The notes under the pieces: generated by a model | Database searches by the model: none | The model's input: the letters and a program-made list of their open reading frames with translations, nothing else | What the model was told of the DNA's origin: nothing | Assembly: GCA_024398055.1 (NCBI GenBank) | Contig: CP073749.1 | Coordinates: forward strand, 2,604,594 to 2,668,593 | Direction of reading: 5' to 3' | Source of the DNA: a bacterium SCSIO 12741 | Lineage (GTDB): Bacteria > Bacteroidota > Bacteroidia > Flavobacteriales_G > Salibacteraceae | DNA: 64,000 bases | Shown: in pieces, positions 45,669 to 58,440 of the stretch | Position numbering within the stretch: position 1 is the first letter of the stretch | Layout of the letters: each line of letters opens with the position of its first letter | Made by a program: the position numbers and the translations under genes

Positions 45669-48600
45669 ATGAACAAAACTTACGACATATACCCGATTTC
45701 CTTATTACGGAGTCCGGCTCAGCCCTATCAACCTGGACTTAGTTATGAAGAGTTGGCCGAAGCAGTCAAGGACACCTACTTTTTAAACGCTTTGCAGCTC
45801 GCTTCCAGCAACCTACATAGAAAGGTGAGGCAGGCACTTCTGGAGCACGGCGAACTTCCCAAGAATGACCCTAAGCTTTTAACCACCCTTTACAAGTACC
45901 TGGTCAGGATGAAAACCAGGTGTACGCCCTTTGGTCTGTTTGCAGGGACCTCTCTTCTGACCTTCGGTACCGAAACTCATCTGGTTTCCCAAAATAGGGA
46001 TCAATGGGAGGTTAAGGCCAAGCTGGATATGACCATTGCCGCCGAGGTGATCAACCAATTGAAACAACAACCTGGGTGGAGTGAACGCGAATACTTTGTG
46101 CCTAACGAAACGATCATTGAGTTTCAAGGAAAACTTAGGTATTTGATGCGCGTTCCGGGAACCGATCGTATGAAGTTTGAATTGTGCACGGTGGATACCA
46201 ACGATTATTTGACCGCCTTGCTGCCGACTGCATCCGGAGGGATGAGAAAGATTGAAATGATCAGGTGGTTCCAAATGTTGGACGAGGAACTTACCGAGGA
46301 AGAGATTAGGGAATTTTTGGATGAGTTGATCCAGGAACAGGTACTCGTTCCACAGCTTAATTTGACCGCTGCAGGTAAGGAGCCTTTGGAAAATGTGTTG
46401 TCGCTTCTTCAAAAATCAAAGAGCTGGTCGGCCGAAAAGTCCTTTGCATCCACCCTCGCCGGACTCAGTGAAACCCTGAAAGAAGGAAATACCCAAGGAA
46501 GATTTGGGAATGAGCTTCTTGGTCGGTTGACGGAGAGGGTAAAAGAACTTCTCCCGGAATATGACCGTTCACCGGTAGCCACAGATCTCTATAAACCCTT
46601 GAAAGAGGCCCAACTGGATGAAAAGGTGGGATACGAGTTAAAGGAGATGGTTGCTTTTTTGGCCTCCATCGATTTGCCCAACGACTCAGCCCATGACCGA
46701 TTGGAAACTTTCAAACAGCAATTTTCCAGGAGGTATGAAAACCGGGAAGTATCCTTGGTTGAGGTTTTGGATCTGGAACTCGGCATTGGTTATGCCGGCT
46801 CCGGAATGGGAGATTTGGCTCCTTTTCTAAAAGACGTCTCTCCCGGACAACAAAGCGGAGGGTCGGTTAAAATGACGACCAATCAGTTTCGTCTGTTCCA
46901 GCAGTTGGTCGGACATCCCATGGATACTCCGATGGATCTAAAGAAAATGGCTTTCGTTAAAACTCCAACTCCTACGGAATGGCCGGATAGCTTAGCTGCT
47001 ATGTACAGCGTTCGGATGGGTAAGGATGGGCAAGTGAGCTTGGAATTTGATGGGGCCACGGGGCCAAGCGCATTAAACGTTTTGGGACGATTTGCCTCCA
47101 CCAGCGATTCTATGAAGGAACTTTGTGATGACCTGGTTGAAAGAGAAAAGTCCAAATACCCTGAAGATACGGTTTTGGCCGAAGTCGTCCACCTCCCAGG
47201 GCCGAAACAAGGAAACATTGTTTTTAGACCCAGTTTTAGGGATTACGAAATACCGATTGGTGCACCCTCGGAACGACCAGTGGAAAATCAGATCTTAATT
47301 GGAGACTTGATGGTTTCCGTTCAGAACAATGAGGTCGTTTTGCGCTCCAAAAGGCTCAACAAAAGAGTAGTTCCCAGAAAAGCCAATGCCCAGTCGTTTC
47401 GACAAAGCGCCCTGCCGATTTATCAATTTCTATGTGACCTGCAGTTTCAATCAGGTATCACAGGGGTGTATTTCAAATGGGAAAATATGCCCTATCGATT
47501 AAAGCGCTATCCAGCTCTATACTATGGCGTGCATCAGGTTAGCCCTGCCACCTGGTGCCTGGCGAAAAGCGATTTTGAAGAGCTATTGAAGAATGATCTG
47601 ACTCTTGAAACAATCAGGTCGTGGAGAGCTCGCTGGCAAGTTCCTTCCGAGTTTTTACTCGCCGATGGAGATTTGGAGCTGTTAATTGATTTAGAAACGG
47701 AGGCTGGTCTTGCCGTTTTTCAGCATGCTGCTAAGAACGAATCCCAGATTGTGCTGAAAGAGTTTACGGCTGCTCAAGATGAAATGATTTTGCACGATGC
47801 CCTTGGAGAGGGCTATCACCATAAACTCATTTCCTTTTTGACCTTGAACAAAAAGCACCAACCGTTTTCCTTTCAATTGCCGAAGACCGGTAAAGTGCAG
47901 CGTAGGTTTTCATTGGGATCGGAGTGGATGTTCGTGAAAATCTACGGGAGTACCCAAACGGCTGATTCGGTGCTGGTCCGAAACATTTACCCGCTCATTA
48001 ATAAGTGGTCAAACGAAGGGTTGATGAAGCAATGGTTCTTTATTCGCTATGCGGATCCGGACCCTCACCTTCGGCTTCGATTGAGGCTTGTGGAATCATC
48101 CGACTATCCGAAGCTTCTTCAGGAGCTCAATCACGAATTAGAGGAATTACGTGAGTCAGGTAAGGTTCAAGCACTCTTGCCAGATGATTATATAAGAGAG
48201 TTGGAACGATATGGCCCTGAATCGATGGAGGATATTGAGCATTTCTTCCATGCAGATAGCGAAGCCACGGTTCACTTTTTATCACAATTGCCCAGCCTCA
48301 GTGGCGATCGCGAAAGGTGGTCCTTCTTTGTGCACTCCATTGACGATATGTTCAACCAACTGGAATTCGACCTAAACCAGAAATTGGATTTGATGGGAAT
48401 CCTGAAACAATCTTTCGATCGGGAGTTTAAGGCTGGAAGAATCCAAAAGATTCAAATGGATAAGAAGTTTAGAGCTACCCGTAAAACACTCGAAGAAGTG
48501 TTGAATCCGAAGATGGATTCCGATGCCTCACTGGCTGATTATGTACTCAAGCATCGAAGCGAAATTATGGGAGACCATTGGAATCGTATCAGGCAGCAAA

Positions 48601-48779
48601 TAGAAGCCGGGGATGCTGAATGGAAAAACCGGTTGGCCAGTATGGTTCACATGATAGGAAACCGCATTTTTTGTGACCGTCAGCGTCTTTATGAGTTTGT
48701 AATCTACAACCTCATGCACAAGTTTTACATCTCTCTGAAAGCTCGAAAAGCAAAAGCTGAAGTAGCTCTTGAGCAATAG
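45669..48779 (+). CDS. lanB: Lantibiotic dehydratase LanB (full length)
   Basis: The 1036-residue enzyme uses glutamyl-tRNA to glutamylate and then dehydrate Ser/Thr of the precursor core. The N-terminal Lant_dehydr_N region is recognised from LYKYLVRMKTRCTPFGLFAG (about 73-92), and the C-terminal elimination domain (SpaB_C-like, about 754-1025) from WMFVKIYGS and FFIRYADPDPHLRLRLRL. Both domains are in one chain, unlike the split dehydratases reported for some Bacteroidota lanthipeptides such as pinensin. It lies between lanC and the exporter gene, 35 bases before the latter. Confidence 0.94.
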   Translation: MNKTYDIYPISLLRSPAQPYQPGLSYEELAEAVKDTYFLNALQLASSNLHRKVRQALLEHGELPKNDPKLLTTLYKYLVRMKTRCTPFGLFAGTSLLTFGTETHLVSQNRDQWEVKAKLDMTIAAEVINQLKQQPGWSEREYFVPNETIIEFQGKLRYLMRVPGTDRMKFELCTVDTNDYLTALLPTASGGMRKIEMIRWFQMLDEELTEEEIREFLDELIQEQVLVPQLNLTAAGKEPLENVLSLLQKSKSWSAEKSFASTLAGLSETLKEGNTQGRFGNELLGRLTERVKELLPEYDRSPVATDLYKPLKEAQLDEKVGYELKEMVAFLASIDLPNDSAHDRLETFKQQFSRRYENREVSLVEVLDLELGIGYAGSGMGDLAPFLKDVSPGQQSGGSVKMTTNQFRLFQQLVGHPMDTPMDLKKMAFVKTPTPTEWPDSLAAMYSVRMGKDGQVSLEFDGATGPSALNVLGRFASTSDSMKELCDDLVEREKSKYPEDTVLAEVVHLPGPKQGNIVFRPSFRDYEIPIGAPSERPVENQILIGDLMVSVQNNEVVLRSKRLNKRVVPRKANAQSFRQSALPIYQFLCDLQFQSGITGVYFKWENMPYRLKRYPALYYGVHQVSPATWCLAKSDFEELLKNDLTLETIRSWRARWQVPSEFLLADGDLELLIDLETEAGLAVFQHAAKNESQIVLKEFTAAQDEMILHDALGEGYHHKLISFLTLNKKHQPFSFQLPKTGKVQRRFSLGSEWMFVKIYGSTQTADSVLVRNIYPLINKWSNEGLMKQWFFIRYADPDPHLRLRLRLVESSDYPKLLQELNHELEELRESGKVQALLPDDYIRELERYGPESMEDIEHFFHADSEATVHFLSQLPSLSGDRERWSFFVHSIDDMFNQLEFDLNQKLDLMGILKQSFDREFKAGRIQKIQMDKKFRATRKTLEEVLNPKMDSDASLADYVLKHRSEIMGDHWNRIRQQIEAGDAEWKNRLASMVHMIGNRIFCDRQRLYEFVIYNLMHKFYISLKARKAKAEVALEQ

Positions 48780-48814
48780 CCCCACATGAATATGAACGAA
48801 TCCATATACCCTAT

Positions 48815-51013
48815 ATGAGTTTTCCGTTTTATAAACAACCCGATACCATGGACTGTGGTCCAACTTGCCTTCGGATGATTTCTAAATTTTACGGGAGAAG
48901 TATATCGCTCGAAAAATTGAGGAGGCTGGCTGAGGCTACCCGTGAAGGAGTATCGCTAAAGAATCTGGCGGACGCAGCAGAGAAGGTCGGTTTCAGAACC
49001 CTGGGTGTGCGCTTAACCTACGACCAGCTCAAAGATGATGTGCCGTTGCCATGCATCGTTTTCTGGAGACAAGAACATTTTGTGGTCGTTCATAAAGTAA
49101 AAGGAAACAAAGTATTTGTTGCCGATCCCGCTTATTCCATGATGGAATTTTCGCGTGAAGAATTTATGAAGAGCTGGGTTGGAGATAATGCTGGTCCCGA
49201 TGGAACCGGTATTGCTCTTTTGCTGGAACCAACTCCCAAACTGAATCAGACTGAAGACGACGACCATACTGAAGTAAAGGGATTTGCCTTTATTTATCGC
49301 TACCTGTTCCGATACAAGAAATTTTTGGTTCAGCTCGGCATTGGGCTGCTCGCAGGAAGTTTGCTGCAACTCATTTTCCCTTTTCTTACCCAAAGTGTGG
49401 TAGACATTGGAATTCAAAACCAGGATATCCATTTCATCTTTTTGATCCTCATCGCTCAACTGTTTTTGTTTTTGGGCAAAACGGGAATCGAGCTCATTCG
49501 AGGTTGGATTTTGCTTCACTTGAGCACGAGGATCAACATATCTCTAATCTCGGATTTCTTCATCAAGCTAATGAACTTGCCTATCTCCTTCTTCGATGTT
49601 AAAATGACGGGAGATATTATGCAGCGGGTAAGTGATCATCAGCGGATTGAAAACCTATTGACCAATACCACGCTCGACGTGCTCTTTTCTTTGTTCAATT
49701 TGGTGGTTTTCGGGGCAATACTTGCCTGGTATGACTGGCGAATTTTTGGCATTTTCCTGCTGGGGAGCGGGCTCTACATAGGTTGGATTGTCATCTTTTT
49801 GAAAAAGCGAAAAGACTTGGATTACAAGCGATTCAATCAACTGAGTAATGAGCAGAGTATGGTCATTGAATTGATCAACGGTATGCAGGAAATTAAACTG
49901 CACAATGCTGAAAAACAAAAGCGTTGGCGGTGGGAATTCCTTCAGGCCCGGTTGTTTAAGATTTCCACCAAAAGCCTGGTGTTGGAGCAGACCCAGAGTA
50001 TTGGTTCAGGATTTATCAATGAACTCAAGAATATTTTGATCAGCATTTTCGCCGCCAAATTGGTTATCGAGGGCCAGATAACCCTGGGTATGATGATGTC
50101 GATCTCCTACATTCTTGGGCAGCTAAATAGCCCTATCCAGCAGCTGATTGGTTTTGTTTACTCGGTTCAAAATGCAAAGATTGCTTTAGAACGCCTATCC
50201 GAAATTCACGGGCGACCGGATGAAGAGCCTGCGGATGAAGAACGGATTAGCGATGTGCCCCTGGAATCCGGATTTTCACTGGATGGTGTCCATTTTCGAT
50301 ATCCGGGAACTTCCACAGATGTTATTGCAGGATTGGATATGCAAATTCCAGCCAATGGAATAACTGCCATAGTTGGTGCAAGTGGAAGTGGAAAAACAAC
50401 CTTGATGAAAATGCTGCTCAAATTTTACGATGCGGCAGAAGGGCAAATTAGCATTGGCAACTATCCTTTAAGTCAAGTTTCTCAGAAGGCTTGGAGGGCA
50501 CAATGCGGAGTGGTTATGCAGGAAGGTTATTTGTTTAATGACACCATTGCCCACAACATCGCTTTGGGCGAAGAAATCGTAGACCGTGAACGCTTACTCA
50601 GAGCGGTTGATATAGCGAATATCCGGGAATACGTCGAGTCGCTGCCCTTAGGATACAATACCCGGGTTGGCTTGGAAGGTGTTGGGTTAAGTACTGGGCA
50701 AAAGCAACGATTGTTGATTGCCCGGGCCGTGTACAAGGATCCCAAGTTCATTTTTTTCGATGAGGCTACCAGTGCCTTGGATGCTCGGAATGAGCGAATA
50801 ATTATGGAAAACCTAAATCGATTTTTTCAAGGAAGAACCGCGGTTGTCATAGCTCACCGCCTGAGCACGGTGCGCAATGCTGATCAGATCGTGGTTTTGG
50901 ACAAGGGAAAGATCATTGAAAAAGGAAGTCACGAAGACTTAATTGCCTTAAAAGGAAGCTACTACAGTTTGGTGAAAAACCAGCTGGAATTGGAACGTTT
51001 ACAACAAGTGTGA
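48815..51013 (+). CDS. lanT: Peptidase-containing ABC exporter (C39 type, LanT)
   Basis: The 732-residue exporter cleaves double-glycine leaders and secretes the peptide. The N-terminal C39 peptidase has catalytic C14 (PDTMDCGPTCLRMI), H88 (QEHFVVVHKV) and D104 (VFVADPA). Six membrane helices follow (about 160-435), then the ATPase with Walker A GASGSGKTT (521-529), a variant signature LSTGQKQRL (normally LSGGQ) and Walker B FIFFDEATSALD. The Gly-Gly site in both precursors is its expected substrate. Its presence confirms export with leader removal. Confidence 0.93.
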   Translation: MSFPFYKQPDTMDCGPTCLRMISKFYGRSISLEKLRRLAEATREGVSLKNLADAAEKVGFRTLGVRLTYDQLKDDVPLPCIVFWRQEHFVVVHKVKGNKVFVADPAYSMMEFSREEFMKSWVGDNAGPDGTGIALLLEPTPKLNQTEDDDHTEVKGFAFIYRYLFRYKKFLVQLGIGLLAGSLLQLIFPFLTQSVVDIGIQNQDIHFIFLILIAQLFLFLGKTGIELIRGWILLHLSTRINISLISDFFIKLMNLPISFFDVKMTGDIMQRVSDHQRIENLLTNTTLDVLFSLFNLVVFGAILAWYDWRIFGIFLLGSGLYIGWIVIFLKKRKDLDYKRFNQLSNEQSMVIELINGMQEIKLHNAEKQKRWRWEFLQARLFKISTKSLVLEQTQSIGSGFINELKNILISIFAAKLVIEGQITLGMMMSISYILGQLNSPIQQLIGFVYSVQNAKIALERLSEIHGRPDEEPADEERISDVPLESGFSLDGVHFRYPGTSTDVIAGLDMQIPANGITAIVGASGSGKTTLMKMLLKFYDAAEGQISIGNYPLSQVSQKAWRAQCGVVMQEGYLFNDTIAHNIALGEEIVDRERLLRAVDIANIREYVESLPLGYNTRVGLEGVGLSTGQKQRLLIARAVYKDPKFIFFDEATSALDARNERIIMENLNRFFQGRTAVVIAHRLSTVRNADQIVVLDKGKIIEKGSHEDLIALKGSYYSLVKNQLELERLQQV

Positions 51014-51033
51014 TTGGCAAATAGGGGGAAACT

Positions 51034-52395
51034 ATGCCTGAAACTAAAACAGTAAATACTCGGGTGGAGCGTAGTCAACGGCCACCTGAACGAGATCGGA
51101 CTGAAGAAATTCGATCTGAAGAAGTCCAGGAAATCCTGGGCCATACACCCAGGTGGATCATCCGGCAGGGAATAACTTTAATTTTTGGTTTAATCGTCCT
51201 GCTTTTGGTTCTGGCCTGGCTGGTGGAGTACCCGGAAATCATTTCTGGAGAAATGCATTTAAATACGGAGGTGCCCACCAGCAAATTGTCTTCCAATATC
51301 AATGGCAAACTCACCCAGATTTTGGTTCAGGATGGAGAGGAGGTTAAACCAGGTCAAGCCATTGCCTTTTTAGAAAATCCGATGGATATCTCTGGGGTCG
51401 TTTACCTGGAGAAATACCTCATTCAGGTAGAGTCTATGTTGGCCGGGCGATCCGTAGAACTTCCACCTGTGGATACGAGTCTGGTCTTTGCCAGCGTTCA
51501 GGCCGAATTAACCCGACTTCAGGAAAACTGTTTGGAGTATCAGCATTTTTATCAGGACCCTTATCCGGATGAGGAAAAACGAAACATTCAAAACCGAATT
51601 GATCATTACCGGGAGCTGCTGGCTATAAACCAGGAACAGGTAAATCTATCCCAGCGGGATTTAGAAAATGCCAAAACAAACTTTGAGGCGGATGAAGATT
51701 TGCTCAAACAAGGGGTTATCGCTCCCATGACTTATTTAGAGGAGGAGGCTCGCTTCAATGAAAAGAATCAGGCCGTTCAAGGATTTCTTCAAATGGAGGT
51801 TCAGAATCGGATTACCCTGGCTAATCTTGAAAAAAGGTTGCTCGAAGTAGAGCATGGTTATTCAGAAAAGATGAGGAACCTTACTACCGAAATTCAGTTG
51901 TCTCTTGGTGAAATCAGAAATGAACTAAGTATGTGGGATCAGGACTATGTGATTCGGTCTACCTATACAGGACAACTGGTGTGGTTGGATGACTACGAAT
52001 CCGACCCCTTTGTAGGTGCCGGCCAGGCCTTATTTGCGGTAGTTCCTCCTGAAGGTGAAATCGAAGGAATCATTAAGTTGAGCACCTCCGGATTTGGAAA
52101 GGTGAAAATTGGGCAGAAGGTACGTTTACAGATGGACAATTATCCTCATCAGGAATATGGCATTCTTCAAGGAGAAGTGAAAACCGTCGCTTCTATTCCT
52201 CATAAAAATCAATACCGGGTTACAGTGGCCCTAAATCAAGATCTCCAGACTAACTATGGTTATGAACTCCAATACCTTCCTGAGATGGCTGGTAGAGCAG
52301 AGATTGTGACCGAAAACCTAACCGTGTTGCAGCGAATTCTTTATCAATTGCGGAAGGTAATGGATCGGGATAAACGAAAAAATGCGTCATCCTAG
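51034..52395 (+). CDS. HlyD-family secretion adaptor
   Basis: A 453-residue membrane-fusion protein: short cytoplasmic N-terminus, one membrane helix (about 47-67), a biotinyl-lipoyl-like segment (LTQILVQDGEEVKPGQAIAF), a long coiled-coil hairpin (about 150-290) and a beta-barrel domain (about 320-420). Such adaptors link type I ABC exporters to an outer-membrane channel, which fits the exporter encoded 20 bases upstream. A TolC-like protein is not in the window. Confidence 0.9.
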   Translation: MPETKTVNTRVERSQRPPERDRTEEIRSEEVQEILGHTPRWIIRQGITLIFGLIVLLLVLAWLVEYPEIISGEMHLNTEVPTSKLSSNINGKLTQILVQDGEEVKPGQAIAFLENPMDISGVVYLEKYLIQVESMLAGRSVELPPVDTSLVFASVQAELTRLQENCLEYQHFYQDPYPDEEKRNIQNRIDHYRELLAINQEQVNLSQRDLENAKTNFEADEDLLKQGVIAPMTYLEEEARFNEKNQAVQGFLQMEVQNRITLANLEKRLLEVEHGYSEKMRNLTTEIQLSLGEIRNELSMWDQDYVIRSTYTGQLVWLDDYESDPFVGAGQALFAVVPPEGEIEGIIKLSTSGFGKVKIGQKVRLQMDNYPHQEYGILQGEVKTVASIPHKNQYRVTVALNQDLQTNYGYELQYLPEMAGRAEIVTENLTVLQRILYQLRKVMDRDKRKNASS

Positions 52396-52427
52396 GCTTG
52401 GAATTACCCCCGACTGTGGCAAATTTT

Positions 52428-52435
52428 TAGCTTTG
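52428..52435 (+). promoter_or_regulatory. -7 promoter element directly before the YihY start codon
   Basis: TAGCTTTG matches TAnnTTTG and ends four bases before the ATG at 52440. If active, transcription would begin at or next to the start codon, giving a leaderless or nearly leaderless mRNA. There is no clear -33 element. Confidence 0.35.
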
Positions 52436-52439
52436 AGAC

Positions 52440-53738
52440 ATGATCCAAGACTGGTTGAAGAAAGTGGATGGCCTTTTATGGCACTCCAGCGGTGGCCCCA
52501 AAGTGGTTCGAATACTTATTCAGGCTGCCCGAATTACCTATGTTGCCGGGAGGGAGTTTGTAGCCGATAAATGCGGATTGCGTGCTTCTGCATTAACTTA
52601 TTACAGTACCCTTTCACTGGTGCCCATTTTGGCCCTGCTTTTCGGTATTGCCAAAGGTTTTGGTTTTCAGGATAGCCTGCGACAGAATATTCTGGACAAC
52701 GTCAATCAAAACCAGGAAATCTACCTCTACCTTTTCGATTTTGCGGAAAATACCCTGCGTAATGCGAGAGGGGGAGTAGTAGCTGGTATTGGTATTGTCC
52801 TGTTGTTTTACACCTTGCTGCGAACCATTTCACTGGTGGAAACATCCTTCAACGACATTTGGAAAATAAAGACGCCTCGTTCCTGGATTAGAAAGTTTAC
52901 CGACTATCTATCCATTACACTTTTGGCTCCGTTTGCCCTTATTATTTCAAGTAGTGCTACCGTTTTCATTTCAACCAATGTTAGATCGCTTTCTGAGCGC
53001 AACGAGGTTGTTGAGGTGATTGGGCCGGTCCTTCAGTTGAGCCTGGAGTTCGTGCCTTATTTGATGATTTGGATTTTGTTTTTGGCCATTTACATGATCA
53101 TGCCAAATCGGAGAATCCAATTTTCCAGTGCTTTAATTGGTGCAATTATAGCAGGAACCGGTTACCAACTGGTGGAGTGGGCTTACATTACCTTTCAGGT
53201 AGGGGTTTCTAAATACAACGGTATCTACGGTAGTTTTGCGGCCCTTCCTTTGTTTTTGATCTGGGTGCAAACGAGTTGGAATATTGTGCTTCTTGGTGCT
53301 GAATTGGCCTACGCCCACCAGAATATTGATGAACTTACCGAGCTGAAACACAAACGAGAATTTTCTACGCTTGAAACGCTCAAAGTAGCGGTGATGACCA
53401 TGCATGTATTGGCTCGCCACTACGACGATGATAAGCCTTTTTTAACCCTTAAGGAGATCGCTAAAGAAGTTGGGGTACCTCAGGAAAGTTTGCTTCAACT
53501 CCTCGATGATATGGAGGATAAGAACCTGGTTGTTCATGTAGAACGCATGGACGAGGTGTCTTACCAACCGGCAAGAGATCGGGATCAATTGTCCTTATCC
53601 TTTATCATCAAAACCATGCTGGGCAAAGACGAAGGTCCTGCATCAGAAAATCATGCCGATGTAGAGGCAGCCTTAAAAAAGCTATTTGAGGGAATGGAAA
53701 ACGGCCCAAACGACCGCTTGCTCAAGTCTTTTAACTAA
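52440..53738 (+). CDS. YihY/BrkB family membrane protein
   Basis: The 432-residue inner-membrane protein has the YihY signature ALTYYSTLSLVPILALLF near residue 50 and about six membrane helices up to residue 300, the last with YGSFAALPLFLIWVQTSWNIVLLGAEL. A C-terminal soluble extension (about 315-432) contains a winged-helix-like unit (LTLKEIAKEVGVPQESLLQL). The old label ribonuclease BN is wrong for this family. It follows HlyD by 44 bases, but carries its own TAGCTTTG element five bases before the ATG. A link with the lanthipeptide cluster is not shown. Confidence 0.87.
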   Translation: MIQDWLKKVDGLLWHSSGGPKVVRILIQAARITYVAGREFVADKCGLRASALTYYSTLSLVPILALLFGIAKGFGFQDSLRQNILDNVNQNQEIYLYLFDFAENTLRNARGGVVAGIGIVLLFYTLLRTISLVETSFNDIWKIKTPRSWIRKFTDYLSITLLAPFALIISSSATVFISTNVRSLSERNEVVEVIGPVLQLSLEFVPYLMIWILFLAIYMIMPNRRIQFSSALIGAIIAGTGYQLVEWAYITFQVGVSKYNGIYGSFAALPLFLIWVQTSWNIVLLGAELAYAHQNIDELTELKHKREFSTLETLKVAVMTMHVLARHYDDDKPFLTLKEIAKEVGVPQESLLQLLDDMEDKNLVVHVERMDEVSYQPARDRDQLSLSFIIKTMLGKDEGPASENHADVEAALKKLFEGMENGPNDRLLKSFN

Positions 53739-53747
53739 TCCGAGGAT

Positions 53748-54599
53748 CTAAGCAACCTTCTTGGTCTGCTTAACTTTCTCCGTTTTAGTTTCGGATTTGT
53801 CCACGGTAAGTGTGGCTTTATCCTTGTTTTTGTACTTGAAGAAAGGCTCAACCTTTTTCAACTTGATAATTCCTACGGCGTGGAATAAACGGATCAAAAT
53901 GTACATAGGATCCAATTCATGCCAACGGAATCCACCGAAGTTTGCACTTCCACCATGTTTGTGGTGATTGTTGTGGTAGCTTTCTCCCCACATCAAAAAG
54001 TCAAATGGAAGTAGGTTCATCGAAGTATCATTTACATCGAAATTCCGGTATCCGTAGATATGAGCGTACCAGTTAATAATGGCTCCGTGAACGGGAGACA
54101 TCAATAGATTGATAGGAAGCAAAGCCCACAGGTACCACATTCCTTCCGGAACAAAGGTCCAGTAAACCCAAATGTAGAAAGCACTCCAAGCCAATCTTGA
54201 AGGCCAGCTTCTTGCCATTTTATCAAACCATATCCACTGAGGTACATTAGCCGTAAGACTGCTGTCCACTTCAGTTTCGTAGTTAGCATAACCTGAATAG
54301 GTCTTCTTGGTCCGCCACATCATGGCGAAAAGGTTCTTGTCGTATTTTGGAGAATGTGGATCCTTTTCGGTATCTGCGTATTTGTGGTGCAGACGGTGCA
54401 TAATACCATATCCGTAAGGGCTTAGGTAGTTAGGCCCTTGAAATAACCAGGTAAGGAAGTAAAAAAATCGCTCAGTAAACTTGCTCATTCTGAATTGTGC
54501 ATGAGCGGCATAACGGTGGTGGAAAAATGATTGGGTGAACAAGGATAGATACCAGCTACCCAAGAAAAAAGCGATAATAATGATGGCTCCAATTTCCAT
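53748..54599 (-). CDS. Membrane fatty-acid desaturase (acyl-CoA desaturase type)
   Basis: The 283-residue membrane di-iron enzyme has the three histidine clusters HHRYAAH, HRLHHKYAD and HNNHHKHGG, which hold the iron atoms, between four membrane helices. It introduces a cis double bond (usually delta-9) into saturated acyl chains, helping adjust membrane fluidity. The C-terminal tail is Lys/Thr rich. I start at ATG 54599 (MEIGAI), because the open frame upstream to 54656 gives no family sequence. A TATTTTTG element on the minus strand (54626-54619) precedes it. Confidence 0.9.
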   Translation of the reverse strand: MEIGAIIIIAFFLGSWYLSLFTQSFFHHRYAAHAQFRMSKFTERFFYFLTWLFQGPNYLSPYGYGIMHRLHHKYADTEKDPHSPKYDKNLFAMMWRTKKTYSGYANYETEVDSSLTANVPQWIWFDKMARSWPSRLAWSAFYIWVYWTFVPEGMWYLWALLPINLLMSPVHGAIINWYAHIYGYRNFDVNDTSMNLLPFDFLMWGESYHNNHHKHGGSANFGGFRWHELDPMYILIRLFHAVGIIKLKKVEPFFKYKNKDKATLTVDKSETKTEKVKQTKKVA

Positions 54600-54618
54600 A
54601 TAATCAATTTTAAGTGCA

Positions 54619-54626
54619 CAAAAATA
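54619..54626 (-). promoter_or_regulatory. -7 promoter element of the desaturase gene
   Basis: On the minus strand this reads TATTTTTG, a consensus -7 hexamer-plus, 20 bases before the ATG at 54599. The closest TTG is 27 bases upstream, too far for a standard -33. Confidence 0.45.
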
Positions 54627-54676
54627 CGGTAAAATACATCTGGGTGAATTGACCAATGTCAGCTTCTTGTAAAAAG

Positions 54677-54820
54677 ATGAAAATGACCGTTCGTTTATTG
54701 AAAAGTGCCGTTCACGTTTTCCGGAAAAAAAATCCGATGTACGGAGCCAACTATCTGGAGGATTTGCTGTTTATATTATCAGAAGAGCAATCCAAACATG
54801 GAACTTCAAAAACTAAATAG
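54677..54820 (+). CDS. Possible small protein A (47 aa), uncertain
   Basis: A 47-residue frame starting MKMTVRLLKSAVHVFRK and ending in a basic tail. It overlaps the next small frame by 23 bases in another register. No family is recognised. It is listed because the region between the desaturase and OstA genes would otherwise be empty and the composition is protein-like; it may be non-coding. Confidence 0.3.
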   Translation: MKMTVRLLKSAVHVFRKKNPMYGANYLEDLLFILSEEQSKHGTSKTK

Positions 54821-54935
54821 AGCCAAAAAGATATTCAGAATCAAGCTGGATTACCGGACATTCATCACCGTCCGATCCATGGTAAAGGTTGATTACTGGT
54901 TAAAGAAATACCCCGATGCTAAATTGGTAGGATAG
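54798..54935 (+). CDS. Possible small basic protein B (45 aa), uncertain
   Basis: A 45-residue frame starting MELQKLNRAKKIFRIKLDY and containing the aromatic/basic stretch YRTFITVRSMVKVDYWLKKY. No domain is recognised. It ends 11 bases before the convergent OstA gene. It looks slightly more like a real protein than the frame before it, but evidence is only composition and position. Confidence 0.4.
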   Translation: MELQKLNRAKKIFRIKLDYRTFITVRSMVKVDYWLKKYPDAKLVG

Positions 54936-54946
54936 AGGAGTAGAGA

Positions 54947-58312
<3,366 letters not shown>

Positions 58313-58333
58313 GTGCTCAATTAACCTTCTTGG

Positions 58334-58361
58334 GCACCTCAAATAGCTAAAAAAGAGGTGC
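58334..58361. repeat. 7-bp inverted repeat upstream of the Fur-family gene
   Basis: GCACCTC (58334-58340) and GAGGTGC (58355-58361) form a perfect inverted repeat around 14 AT-rich bases. It lies 22 bases before the regulator's start codon and could be an operator or an mRNA hairpin. Confidence 0.45.
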
Positions 58362-58440
58362 TAAAAATTAGAGTGTAAAAGTAATCTTTTTTCGTTTTGG
58401 CAATAGGGCGCTATGGCCGGTCTTTACCGAGTTTTTAACA

